Assembly: GCF_001513955.1 (NCBI RefSeq)
Contig: NZ_KQ948147.1
Location: 506,532-570,531 of the forward strand
Length of the DNA: 64,000 bases
Direction: 5' to 3'
Origin: Streptomyces pseudovenezuelae
GTDB lineage: Bacteria; Actinomycetota; Actinomycetes; Streptomycetales; Streptomycetaceae
Under the pieces are notes generated by a model. It was not told the DNA's origin, ran no database searches, and saw only the letters and a program-made list of their open reading frames with translations. The first letter of the stretch is position 1; each line of letters begins with the position of its first letter. Shown piece after piece: positions 23,485 to 32,605 of the stretch. Position numbers and translations under genes: made by a program.

Positions 23485-25500
23485 ATGCATCCCCGTGACA
23501 GTGCGCCCTGGGTGGCACCGCCTCCGCCCCTCGTCCCGGCCCTGCTGGATCCGCTGGCCGGTGCCCGAGTCACGTCCGCCGACGAGGCCGGCGTGACCCT
23601 CGACGTCCGCACGGCGTCCGGACGCACCGGCACGCTCCGTCTGCGCCCGGCGACGGACAACTCCCTGCGGATCACCCTGCGGCTGGACGGGGTGCCGACG
23701 GCACCCCGGGTCTCCCTGGTGACGCCGCCGGCGGACACCGGCTGTCTGGTCGAACGATCGGCGGACAGGCTCACCCTCCGACTCGGCTCCCTTGCCGTGG
23801 ACGTCCATCTCTCGCCCCTGACACTGGAACTGACCGAGTGTCACCTGCTGCAGGCGACCGACGTGAGCGACCCCGGCGACCGTACGACCGTCCTGCCCCT
23901 CGGCGTCACCGAACTCGCCGACGGGCAACTCGTCCACCACGACAGCTGGTTCACCGAGCCCGACGAGCACTTCTACGGCCTCGGCGAACGCTTCACCGGC
24001 CCCGACCTGCGCGGACAGCGCGTGGACTGCTGGGTCGAGGACGCCCAGGGCTCGACCGGCACCCGCTCCTACAAGGCGGTCCCCTTCCTCCTCTCCAGCC
24101 GGGGCTACGCCGTCCTCGTGGACACCACCACCGCGGCCTCCTTCGACCTCGCCCACAGCAACACCGGCGCCTGGTCGCTGACCGTCCCCGACGAGGAACT
24201 CGACTACTACCTGATCGCCGGCACCCCCACCGAGTGCCTGCGCACCTACCGCGACCTGACCGGGCCCGCCCTTCTGCCCCCGGCGTGGGCCTTCGGCCCC
24301 TGGATCTCCGGCGGGTTCCGTCCCGACAGCGCGGCCGACGTGCGCGAGCGGGGCCGCCGGATCCGTGAACTCGGCTTCCCCTGCGACGTGTTGCACATCG
24401 ACACCTACTGGCAACGGCCCGGCTGCTGGTCCGACATGGAGTGGGACGGCGAGGCGTTCCCGGACCCCCGCGGGCTGCTCATCGACCTGGCCGGACAGGG
24501 CTTCCACGTCTCGCTCTGGACGAACCCGTACCTCAGCGTCGACAGCCCGCACTTCGCCGAGGCCGACCGCAACGGCTGGTTCCTGCGCACCCCTTCGGGC
24601 GCCTCCTGGACCGGCCAGGTCTGGGGCGGCGCGCACCCGGACTCGGCCGTCCTCGACCTGACCCATCCCGGCGCCGCCGACTGGCTGCGCGGCCGGGTCC
24701 GCCGGGTACTCGCCGCCGGGGTGTCGGTCCTGAAGACCGACTTCGGTGAGGCGGTCCCCGTGGACGCGGTGGCGTACAACGGCATGACCGGCGACCGACT
24801 GCACAACCTCTACCCGCTCCTGTTCAACGACCTGGTCGCCGAGGTCACCCGAGAGGTCGCGGGCCACGGCCTGACCTGGGGCCGCTCCACCTGGACCGGC
24901 GGCCAGCGGCACGGCGCCAAGTGGACCGGCGACTCCAACGCGAGCTGGCAGGACCTGGCCTCGACCCTGCGCGCGGGCCTCTCGCTCTCCTTCTCCGGGC
25001 ACCCCTTCTGGAGCCACGACATCGGCGGTTTCCACGGCACCCCGGAACCCGAACTCTTCGTCCGCTGGGCGCAGTTCGGACTGCTGTCACCCCTGACCCG
25101 GTTCCACGGCATGACGTCCCGGCTGCCCTGGGACTTCGGTGAGGAGGCGTACGCGGCCGTCCTGCACGCGGCCCGGCTGCGCACCGGCCTGCTGCCGTAC
25201 GTCCGCCGCTCCGCCGCCGACGCGGTCCGCACCGGCGAGCCGCTCGCCCGCCCCATGGCCCTGGACCACCCGGGCCGCCCGGACGCCCACGCGGCCGACC
25301 TCCAGTACCTGCTGGGCCCGGATCTGCTGGTCGCCCCGCTGTACGCGCCCGGCGGACGCCGGCAGGTGTGGTTCCCGCCGGGGGAGTGGCTGCCGTACGC
25401 GGGCTCCGGAGGGCCGATCGACGGCCCCGCCTGGCGTCGGGTCCGCATCCCGCTCGCCGCCGCCCCGCTCTGGCTGCGGGCCGGGGCGCACGTTCTGTGA
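23485..25500 (+). CDS. GH31 glycoside hydrolase, alpha-xylosidase (YicI/XylS) type
   Basis: A 671-residue family 31 enzyme without signal peptide, so it works on imported sugar. The catalytic nucleophile is the Asp in VLKTDFGE at about residue 419 and the acid/base Asp lies in WTGDSNASW at about 481; FCDVLHIDTYWQ-like sequence (PCDVLHIDTYWQRPGCW) and WSHDIGGFHG complete the family pattern. KTDFGE, rather than the DMNE-type motif of alpha-glucosidases, points to alpha-xylosidase specificity as in E. coli YicI, suggesting xyloglucan-derived isoprimeverose-type oligosaccharides. It starts five bases after the permease stop and ends the operon. Specificity is inference from the motif. Confidence 0.88.
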   Translation: MHPRDSAPWVAPPPPLVPALLDPLAGARVTSADEAGVTLDVRTASGRTGTLRLRPATDNSLRITLRLDGVPTAPRVSLVTPPADTGCLVERSADRLTLRLGSLAVDVHLSPLTLELTECHLLQATDVSDPGDRTTVLPLGVTELADGQLVHHDSWFTEPDEHFYGLGERFTGPDLRGQRVDCWVEDAQGSTGTRSYKAVPFLLSSRGYAVLVDTTTAASFDLAHSNTGAWSLTVPDEELDYYLIAGTPTECLRTYRDLTGPALLPPAWAFGPWISGGFRPDSAADVRERGRRIRELGFPCDVLHIDTYWQRPGCWSDMEWDGEAFPDPRGLLIDLAGQGFHVSLWTNPYLSVDSPHFAEADRNGWFLRTPSGASWTGQVWGGAHPDSAVLDLTHPGAADWLRGRVRRVLAAGVSVLKTDFGEAVPVDAVAYNGMTGDRLHNLYPLLFNDLVAEVTREVAGHGLTWGRSTWTGGQRHGAKWTGDSNASWQDLASTLRAGLSLSFSGHPFWSHDIGGFHGTPEPELFVRWAQFGLLSPLTRFHGMTSRLPWDFGEEAYAAVLHAARLRTGLLPYVRRSAADAVRTGEPLARPMALDHPGRPDAHAADLQYLLGPDLLVAPLYAPGGRRQVWFPPGEWLPYAGSGGPIDGPAWRRVRIPLAAAPLWLRAGAHVL

Positions 25501-25609
25501 GCAGGGCGTCGCACACCGCCCCGGTGCTGTGCGCCGACTGTCCGGAGGGCTCCGGAGGTGGGACGCTGGGACGGGAGAGGTATCCGCCGAGGGCACTCGG
25601 GAGGGCCCG

Positions 25610-27085
<1,476 letters not shown>

Positions 27086-28183
27086 TCAGCGCCACTTCTC
27101 CGCAGGCGTCAGCGGTACCGGATCGGGCCGCTCGACCGACGTCGACAGCTCGATCCGCCGCCCCTCGGCCGAGGAACGCAGCAGGGCGGTCATCGTCTCC
27201 AGCACGTGCAGGGCGAGTTCACCGCTCGCGCGCGGTGCCCGCCGTCCGTCGGCGGAGACGAAGTCGAGCAGCCCGACGCCCCGGGCCGCGCCGACGTATC
27301 CGGCCGAGGGCGGGAGGGTGCGCCACTGATCCGCACCGAGTTCGAGCAGCCGTACCTCGCCGTCGAAGTGGTTCGGGTCCGGGACCGTGAGGGTGCCCGT
27401 CTCGCCGTGGACCTCGATCGGCGCGGCCGTGGTGGTGACGCCGTCGAAGCTCGTGGTGATCGTCGTCAGGGCGCCGCCCTCGTGTTCGAGGATCCCGGAG
27501 ACATGGCTGTCCACCTCGACCGGGATCCGCTCGCCCGCGCGTGGACCGGACCCGATGACCCGCTCGGTCCTGAGCCGGCTGGAGGCCCCGGTCACGGCAC
27601 GCACCGGACCCAGCAGATGCACCAGGGAGGACAGGTAGTACGGGCCCATGTCCAGCAGGGGGCCGCCGCCGGCCGTGTAGTAGAAGTCCGGGTGGGGGTG
27701 CCACCGTTCGTGGCCGGGAGTGACCATGGCGGCCGAGGCGAACAGCGGGCGGCCCACGGCCCCGGCGTCCACCGCCGCCCGTGCCGTCTGGACGCCGGTG
27801 CCGAGGACCGTGTCCGGCGCGCACCCGACACCGACCGCCGCCTTCTCCGCCGCCTCCAGGACGGCACGGGCGGCGGTGAGTTCGGCGGTCAGCGGTTTCT
27901 CGCCGTAGACGTTCTTGCCGTGGCCGATGGCGCCGAGGGCGATCTCGGCGTGGGCCGCGGGGACGGTGAGGTTCAGCACCGTGTCGACGTCCGGGGAGGC
28001 CAGCAGCCCCACGACCGACAGGGCCTGTACGCCGGGTAGTTCGGCGGCGACGGCGGCCGAGCGGGAGGCGTCCAGGTCGGCGACCGCGGTGATGCGCACG
28101 GCGGAACGGCCGACCAGGGTGTCCAGGTAGGCGCGGGAGATGACGCCGAGACCTATGACGCCTATGCGGTGCGCGTCGCCCAC
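27086..28183 (-). CDS. Gfo/Idh/MocA-family oxidoreductase
   Basis: A 365-residue NAD(P)-dependent sugar or inositol dehydrogenase-like protein. The Rossmann motif is IGVIGLGVISRAYLDTL at residues about 7-23, and the catalytic Lys lies in YGEKPLT at about 94-100, the EKP signature of the family. The C-terminal half is the substrate-binding sheet with GGGPLLDMGPYYL. It overlaps the upstream ThuA gene by 22 bp and is in the same operon; Gfo/Idh with ThuA is a recurrent pair linked to sugar or cyclitol catabolism. The GTG start at 28183 has GAGAGGGG seven bases upstream. Confidence 0.88.
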   Translation of the reverse strand: MGDAHRIGVIGLGVISRAYLDTLVGRSAVRITAVADLDASRSAAVAAELPGVQALSVVGLLASPDVDTVLNLTVPAAHAEIALGAIGHGKNVYGEKPLTAELTAARAVLEAAEKAAVGVGCAPDTVLGTGVQTARAAVDAGAVGRPLFASAAMVTPGHERWHPHPDFYYTAGGGPLLDMGPYYLSSLVHLLGPVRAVTGASSRLRTERVIGSGPRAGERIPVEVDSHVSGILEHEGGALTTITTSFDGVTTTAAPIEVHGETGTLTVPDPNHFDGEVRLLELGADQWRTLPPSAGYVGAARGVGLLDFVSADGRRAPRASGELALHVLETMTALLRSSAEGRRIELSTSVERPDPVPLTPAEKWR

Positions 28184-28863
28184 AGCATGCCCCTCTCGAT
28201 GACGGTACGGACGGCGGGGTGCTCAAGGACGTCGAGGCTGTGCCCGGGAGTCGTCACCACGACCCGTCCGGCGCCCCACTGACGGGCCCAGACCGCCGGT
28301 GAGGTGACCGGACGGTGCCAGGGCTGCCACGGGCGGGCGGGATGGGTGGTGGTGGCGAGGACGTCGATCAGGTCGTCGTGGAGCACCCAGTACTGCTCGG
28401 TGAGCAGCTCGAAGTCCTCGACGCCCGCGGTCACGGGGTGCTCACGGCCGAGATCGGTGAAGGTGACGGTGTGGGGCAGGAAGTTGTCCTCCTCGCCGCC
28501 CTGCCGCTCGCACGGTTCCTTGCCCGGATGGGTCGCGAACTGGCCGCCCACCAGGTGGAGATAGTCGGCGCAGGCACGGAACGAGTCGGCGATCCCCCCG
28601 TGCCAGCCGGTCAGGCCGGTACCGGCCGCGACGGCCGCGCTCAGTCCCGCCGCCTGCTCGCCGGTGATCTCGGACATGGTCACGCACTGCACGACGAGGT
28701 CGGTGGCGGTCATCTCGGCGGTGTCGGCGTAGACGTCGGTGGACTCCTCGATCCGGATGTCGTAGCCGTTGCCCTCCAGGAAGGGCAGGAACAACTCCGT
28801 GGCCTTGACCGGCTGGTGGCCTTCCCAGCCGCCTCGGACCACCAGGGCTTTCTTCCGTGTCAT
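28162..28863 (-). CDS. ThuA-domain protein
   Basis: A 233-residue member of the ThuA family (trehalose-utilisation-like, glutamine-amidotransferase fold without the full catalytic triad). It opens KKALVVRGGWEGHQP and has TGWHGGIADSF and VLHDDLIDVLATT blocks typical of the group. In rhizobia ThuAB degrades trehalose or related disaccharides through 3-keto intermediates, with ThuB a Gfo/Idh dehydrogenase, so the overlapping oxidoreductase gene makes a matching pair; the actual sugar is unknown. AAGGAAC precedes the ATG. It is divergent from a streptogrisin-like protease gene, with a strong palindrome between them. Confidence 0.85.
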   Translation of the reverse strand: MTRKKALVVRGGWEGHQPVKATELFLPFLEGNGYDIRIEESTDVYADTAEMTATDLVVQCVTMSEITGEQAAGLSAAVAAGTGLTGWHGGIADSFRACADYLHLVGGQFATHPGKEPCERQGGEEDNFLPHTVTFTDLGREHPVTAGVEDFELLTEQYWVLHDDLIDVLATTTHPARPWQPWHRPVTSPAVWARQWGAGRVVVTTPGHSLDVLEHPAVRTVIERGMLWATRTA

Positions 28864-29011
28864 CTTGTTCCTTTGCGGGGCAGGACAGGGTTCCTGGGGG
28901 GAGATCCCCCGAGTGAGCCGGAGGAAATCTTCGGGCCGGGGCGGGATTGCGACAACCTCGGCGTTGGTATGGACCTGTCAATTGTCGCGGACTAAGCTCT
29001 GCCGGGCCAGC

Positions 29012-29027
29012 CTGAGAGCGCTCTCAG
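29012..29027. promoter_or_regulatory. LacI-type palindromic operator between thuA-like and protease genes
   Basis: CTGAGAGCGCTCTCAG is a perfect 16-bp palindrome with the GAGCGCTC core of LacI-family operators (compare CebR sites). It lies 41 bp before the protease start and about 150 bp before the divergent ThuA start, so it could control either; the sugar-linked ThuA/Gfo operon is the more natural target, the protease the nearer one. Confidence 0.65.
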
Positions 29028-29067
29028 AGAACACTGTCATCCCGTTGAACGACGAAGGGCAATCTCC

Positions 29068-30210
29068 ATGAGACGCACCCGAATCATGCGCGCGGGCCTT
29101 GCCGTGCTGCTCCTGCTCGGTGCCGGCGCGGCCGCGGGCACGGTGCCCGCCACCGCCGACGAGAAGGCGCCCGCCTCCGCCGGTCTCCTCACCGCGATGC
29201 AGCGCGACCTCGGCCTCTCGCCCGAGCAGGCCGTGACGAGGCTCGCCGCCGAGCGGAAGGCCACGGCTCTCCAGCCCGAGGTCCGCCGGGCCGCGGGCGC
29301 GTCCTTCGGCGGCTCCTGGTTCGACGCCGCCAAGGGTACGCTGACCGTCGCCGTCACCCCCGGCGCCTCCGCCACCGCCCTGCGCGAGATACGCGCCACC
29401 GGCGCCACGGTCCGCACCGTCGCCCACAGCGCCCGCGAACTCTCCGCCACCCAGGCCCGGCTCGACCGACTCCCCGCACCGGACGCCGTCAGCAGCTGGC
29501 ACGTCGACCAGAAGGCCGGCACCGTGGTGGTGAACGTCGTCAGCGGCCGACAGCGTGACAACGATGTCCGGGCGTTCGTCGCCCGCGCCCGCAAGGCAGG
29601 TCCCGTCACCGTGCGGGAGGTGGCCGCCGCGCCGACCACCTTCGCCGCCGGCACCGTCGGCGGCGACCCCTACTACACCGGCAACGTCCGCTGCTCCATC
29701 GGATTCTCGGTCTACGGCGGCTTCGTCACCGCCGGCCACTGCGACCAGCACACCGGCAGCGTCTACGGCTGGGACCGCAGCTACGTCGGCAACTTCCAGG
29801 GCTCGTCGTTCCCCGACAACGACTACGCCTGGGTCAACGTGGGCAGCGGCTGGTGGACCGTCCCGGTCGTGCTCGGCTGGGGCACCGTCTCCGACCAGCT
29901 CGTGCGCGGCTCGAACGTGGCGCCCGTCGGCGCCTCCATCTGCCGCTCGGGATCGACCACCCATTGGCACTGCGGCACCGTCCTCGCCATGAACGAGACC
30001 GTCAACTACAGCCAGGGCGCGGTGCACCAGATGACCAAGACCAGCGTCTGCGCCGAACCGGGCGACTCCGGCGGCTCGTTCATCAGCGGCGACCAGGCCC
30101 AGGGTGTCACCTCCGGCGGCTGGGGCAACTGCTCCAGCGGCGGTGAGACCTGGTTCCAGCCCGTCAACGAGATCCTCAACCGGTACGGGCTGACCCTGCA
30201 CACGGCCTGA
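29068..30210 (+). CDS. streptogrisin-like S1 serine protease precursor
   Basis: A 380-residue secreted prepro-protease. A Sec signal covers about residues 1-31 (GLAVLLLLGAGAAAGTVPATA). A pro-region of about 165 residues resembles the alpha-lytic protease prodomain (QRDLGLSPEQAVTRLAAE). The mature domain begins near residue 195 and has the catalytic triad His in FVTAGHC (about 222), Asp in DNDYAWV (about 253) and Ser in GDSGGS (about 332), with paired Cys residues at NVRCSIGF/AGHC, SICRSG/WHCGT and VCAEPG/NCSSG. These match streptogrisins and alpha-lytic protease. GAAGGGC supports the ATG. It ends at a strong bidirectional hairpin. Confidence 0.92.
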   Translation: MRRTRIMRAGLAVLLLLGAGAAAGTVPATADEKAPASAGLLTAMQRDLGLSPEQAVTRLAAERKATALQPEVRRAAGASFGGSWFDAAKGTLTVAVTPGASATALREIRATGATVRTVAHSARELSATQARLDRLPAPDAVSSWHVDQKAGTVVVNVVSGRQRDNDVRAFVARARKAGPVTVREVAAAPTTFAAGTVGGDPYYTGNVRCSIGFSVYGGFVTAGHCDQHTGSVYGWDRSYVGNFQGSSFPDNDYAWVNVGSGWWTVPVVLGWGTVSDQLVRGSNVAPVGASICRSGSTTHWHCGTVLAMNETVNYSQGAVHQMTKTSVCAEPGDSGGSFISGDQAQGVTSGGWGNCSSGGETWFQPVNEILNRYGLTLHTA

Positions 30211-30218
30211 GCCCGGGT

Positions 30219-30245
30219 GGGCCCGGCCCCTGCTGGGCCGGGCCC
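30219..30245. terminator. bidirectional hairpin between convergent genes
   Basis: GGGCCCGGCCC (30219-30229) and GGGCCGGGCCC (30235-30245) form a perfect 11-bp G/C stem with a 5-base loop, nine bases after the protease stop and one base before the kinase stop on the other strand. It can serve both. Confidence 0.8.
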
Positions 30246-30246
30246 C

Positions 30247-32409
30247 TCAGGAGACGTCCGCCACCGAGAAGATCCCCGGGCCGCTCACCCCGTACAGCAC
30301 CTTCCCCACCAGCAGCGGCGGCACCGAACTCGGCGACAGTTCCTCGAAGGAGCGGCCGCCCGTGTCGAAGGACGGCTCGGTACGGCCGATCTCCTTGCCG
30401 GTCCCCGGGTCGAGGGCCAGGATGCTGGTGTCCGGCATCGTGACGTACAACCGGCCCGCATGGTAGGCCGGTTCGCTGAACACGCGCAGGTCGCGCGAGC
30501 TGGACCACAGCGGCTTGCCGTGCTTCACGTCGAGAGCGAGCAGGGTCTCGTTGCCGTAGTCGAAGATGTACATGGTGTCGCCCTGCACCAGCGGCGGCGC
30601 CTCGGGCTCCACGCTCCAGGGGAAGTCGATCCGGCGGGTCTTCCCGCTGCCGAGGTCCTGGACGAAGAAGGCGGCGGACACTCCGGAGCCGTCCTCCCAG
30701 CGCGCCCAGTAGGCGGTGCCGTCATGGACCGTCGCCAGCCACAGGTCGCCCTTCGGCGCGTCGACGCTGCCCAGGGTCCTGCCGGTCCGTGCGTCGAGGC
30801 GGGCGACGCCGCCCTCGCCGCCGCGCAGATCGGCGTAGAGCGTGTCCTCGGAACCTTCGTAGAACGGGCTGGGTGAGGTGGAGGTCAGCTCGCGCCGCCA
30901 CAACTCCTTGCCCGTGCGCGGCGCGTAGGCCGCGTAGCGTGCCGTGTCGGAGGGGCCGAGCTGATCCAGCCGGACGAGCAGCACTCCGCCCAGGTACTCG
31001 AACTCGCCGAGCGGGCCTTTCAGTCGCCACAGCCGCTCGCCGGTCTTCGCGTCGTACGCGTCGACGCCCTGTGAGCGGTCCGCGCTGTACACGAACACCA
31101 CGCCGCCATGGACGAGGGGCTCGCGCACGGAGAAGGAGCTGACCTGCTTGCGGCTCATGGACTTCGTCCACTCCACGGTGCCCGTCGCCGGGTTCAGCCG
31201 CGTCAGGGCGACCTGCTCGGAGGCGCAGAACACGCCCAGCGCGTCCGGGGTGCACGAGGGGCCGATACTCATCGGCTGGTCCTTGCCGTCCGACCCGAGA
31301 GCGTTGTGCCAGGGCCGCCAGCCCGCCGGTGCCGTCCCGCCGGGCGTCGTCCGCGGAGCGAGGGCGTCGAACTCGTCCACCGAGCTCGCCGGTCGGTCGC
31401 CCACCACGGCGGCCGCGACCGCCCCGGCCCCGCCGAGGAGTGCCAGGGCGGCGACGGCGGCCCACAGTCTCCGCCCGCGGCGCCCGCGCCGGACCGGCCC
31501 GCTGTCGCCGAGCCGCGAGGTCACGCCGTCCGCCCGCGGGAACCGCTGCTCCGGGGAGGGTCCGTCGGCCGGTCGCCCCTCGGGCAGGTCACCCGGGAGC
31601 CCCGCCAGCTCCTCCAGCACCTCGCTCGCCGTCGGCCGGTCCGCGGGTTCCTTCGCCAGACAGCGCGAGACCAACGGGCGCAACCGCTCGGGCAGTTCCC
31701 CGAGCCGGGGCTCGCCGTGCACGGTGTTGTACGCGGCCAGGTAGGCGTTCTCCGCCTCGAAGGGGCTGTGCCCGGTGGCCGCGTACACCAGGACCGCGCC
31801 CAGCGAGAACACGTCCACCGCGGAGCCGACCTCGTGCGGGCGGCTGAACTGCTCCGGTGCCATGAAGGGCGGCGAGCCCATCACCATGCCGGTCTGGGTG
31901 CGGACATCGCTGTCGGCCGCCCGCGAGATGCCGAAGTCGATGACGCGTACGGCCCCGTCGTCGCCCTCGCTCTCCAGCAGCAGCACATTGCTCGGCTTGA
32001 GGTCCCGGTGCACGACCTCGGCGCGATGGATCTCCCGCAGCGCCTCGGCGAGTTCGGTGCCGAGGCGGCGCAGCGCGGGCCGGTCGAGCGGTCCCGACTC
32101 GTCGACCAGCTGGGCGAGGGTACGGCCCGGGACGAACGCGGTGGCCATCCACGGCCTCGCCGCCTCCGGGTCCGCGTCCACGACCGGCGCCGTGAACGCG
32201 CCGCTGACCCTGCGCGCGGCGGCGATCTCCTGCCGGAACCTGGCCCGGAACTCGGGGTTGTCGGCATACCGGGAGTGGACGACCTTGACCGCGACGGCCC
32301 GTCCCGAGGCCGATCGGCCGAGATAGACGACACCCATGCCGCCGGTCCCGATCCGCGATTCGATCCGGTAGCCGCCGACGGACTCCGGATCGTTCTCGCG
32401 CAGGGTCAC
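30247..32409 (-). CDS. Ser/Thr protein kinase with extracellular PQQ-like propeller
   Basis: A 720-residue transmembrane kinase. The Hanks-type kinase spans about residues 13-270: P-loop IGTGGMGVVYLG, Lys in VAVKVVHSRY, catalytic loop VVHRDLKPSNVLLLE, DFG in VIDFGISRA, and the GSPPFMAPEQF activation segment. A single transmembrane helix follows at about 308-332 (LWAAVAALALLGGAGAVAAA). The outside part is a PQQ/WD-type beta-propeller with repeated blades such as ALDPGTGKEIGR, AYDAKTGERLWRL and YAPRTGKELWRRE. It probably senses an extracellular ligand and phosphorylates cytoplasmic targets. GTG start with GGAG just upstream. It is divergent from the PknG-like kinase. Confidence 0.92.
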   Translation of the reverse strand: MTLRENDPESVGGYRIESRIGTGGMGVVYLGRSASGRAVAVKVVHSRYADNPEFRARFRQEIAAARRVSGAFTAPVVDADPEAARPWMATAFVPGRTLAQLVDESGPLDRPALRRLGTELAEALREIHRAEVVHRDLKPSNVLLLESEGDDGAVRVIDFGISRAADSDVRTQTGMVMGSPPFMAPEQFSRPHEVGSAVDVFSLGAVLVYAATGHSPFEAENAYLAAYNTVHGEPRLGELPERLRPLVSRCLAKEPADRPTASEVLEELAGLPGDLPEGRPADGPSPEQRFPRADGVTSRLGDSGPVRRGRRGRRLWAAVAALALLGGAGAVAAAVVGDRPASSVDEFDALAPRTTPGGTAPAGWRPWHNALGSDGKDQPMSIGPSCTPDALGVFCASEQVALTRLNPATGTVEWTKSMSRKQVSSFSVREPLVHGGVVFVYSADRSQGVDAYDAKTGERLWRLKGPLGEFEYLGGVLLVRLDQLGPSDTARYAAYAPRTGKELWRRELTSTSPSPFYEGSEDTLYADLRGGEGGVARLDARTGRTLGSVDAPKGDLWLATVHDGTAYWARWEDGSGVSAAFFVQDLGSGKTRRIDFPWSVEPEAPPLVQGDTMYIFDYGNETLLALDVKHGKPLWSSSRDLRVFSEPAYHAGRLYVTMPDTSILALDPGTGKEIGRTEPSFDTGGRSFEELSPSSVPPLLVGKVLYGVSGPGIFSVADVS

Positions 32410-32489
32410 CGTGTCTCCTTCACCGCTTCTGGCCAGGACGGCTGCGGTCCGGACGCTTTTGACAGGAACCCCTCACTCTAGAGGGGTGC

Positions 32490-32506
32490 CCGTCCCTGAG
32501 GGACGG
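32490..32506. other. dyad in the divergent kinase promoter region
   Basis: CCGTCCC and GGGACGG flank a TGA triplet (7-bp perfect arms). A TTGACA at 32459-32464 lies just before it. The 196-bp gap between the two divergent kinase genes therefore has a possible promoter and a hairpin or operator, function unknown. Confidence 0.35.
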
Positions 32507-32605
32507 CGATCCCGGCCTTCTCGTCCGGCCGGACCCCGCGGGATCACGCTTCCCGGGAGGAACGGAAGGGGTCGATCCCGGCACCTGGCCCTATTCTGAG
32601 GAGGC

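Noticed and set aside
25541-25556. TCCGGAGGGCTCCGGA palindrome as a terminator after the GH31 gene
   Set aside because: The loop would be only two bases, and the sequence lies in the leader of the next gene; not convincing as a hairpin.
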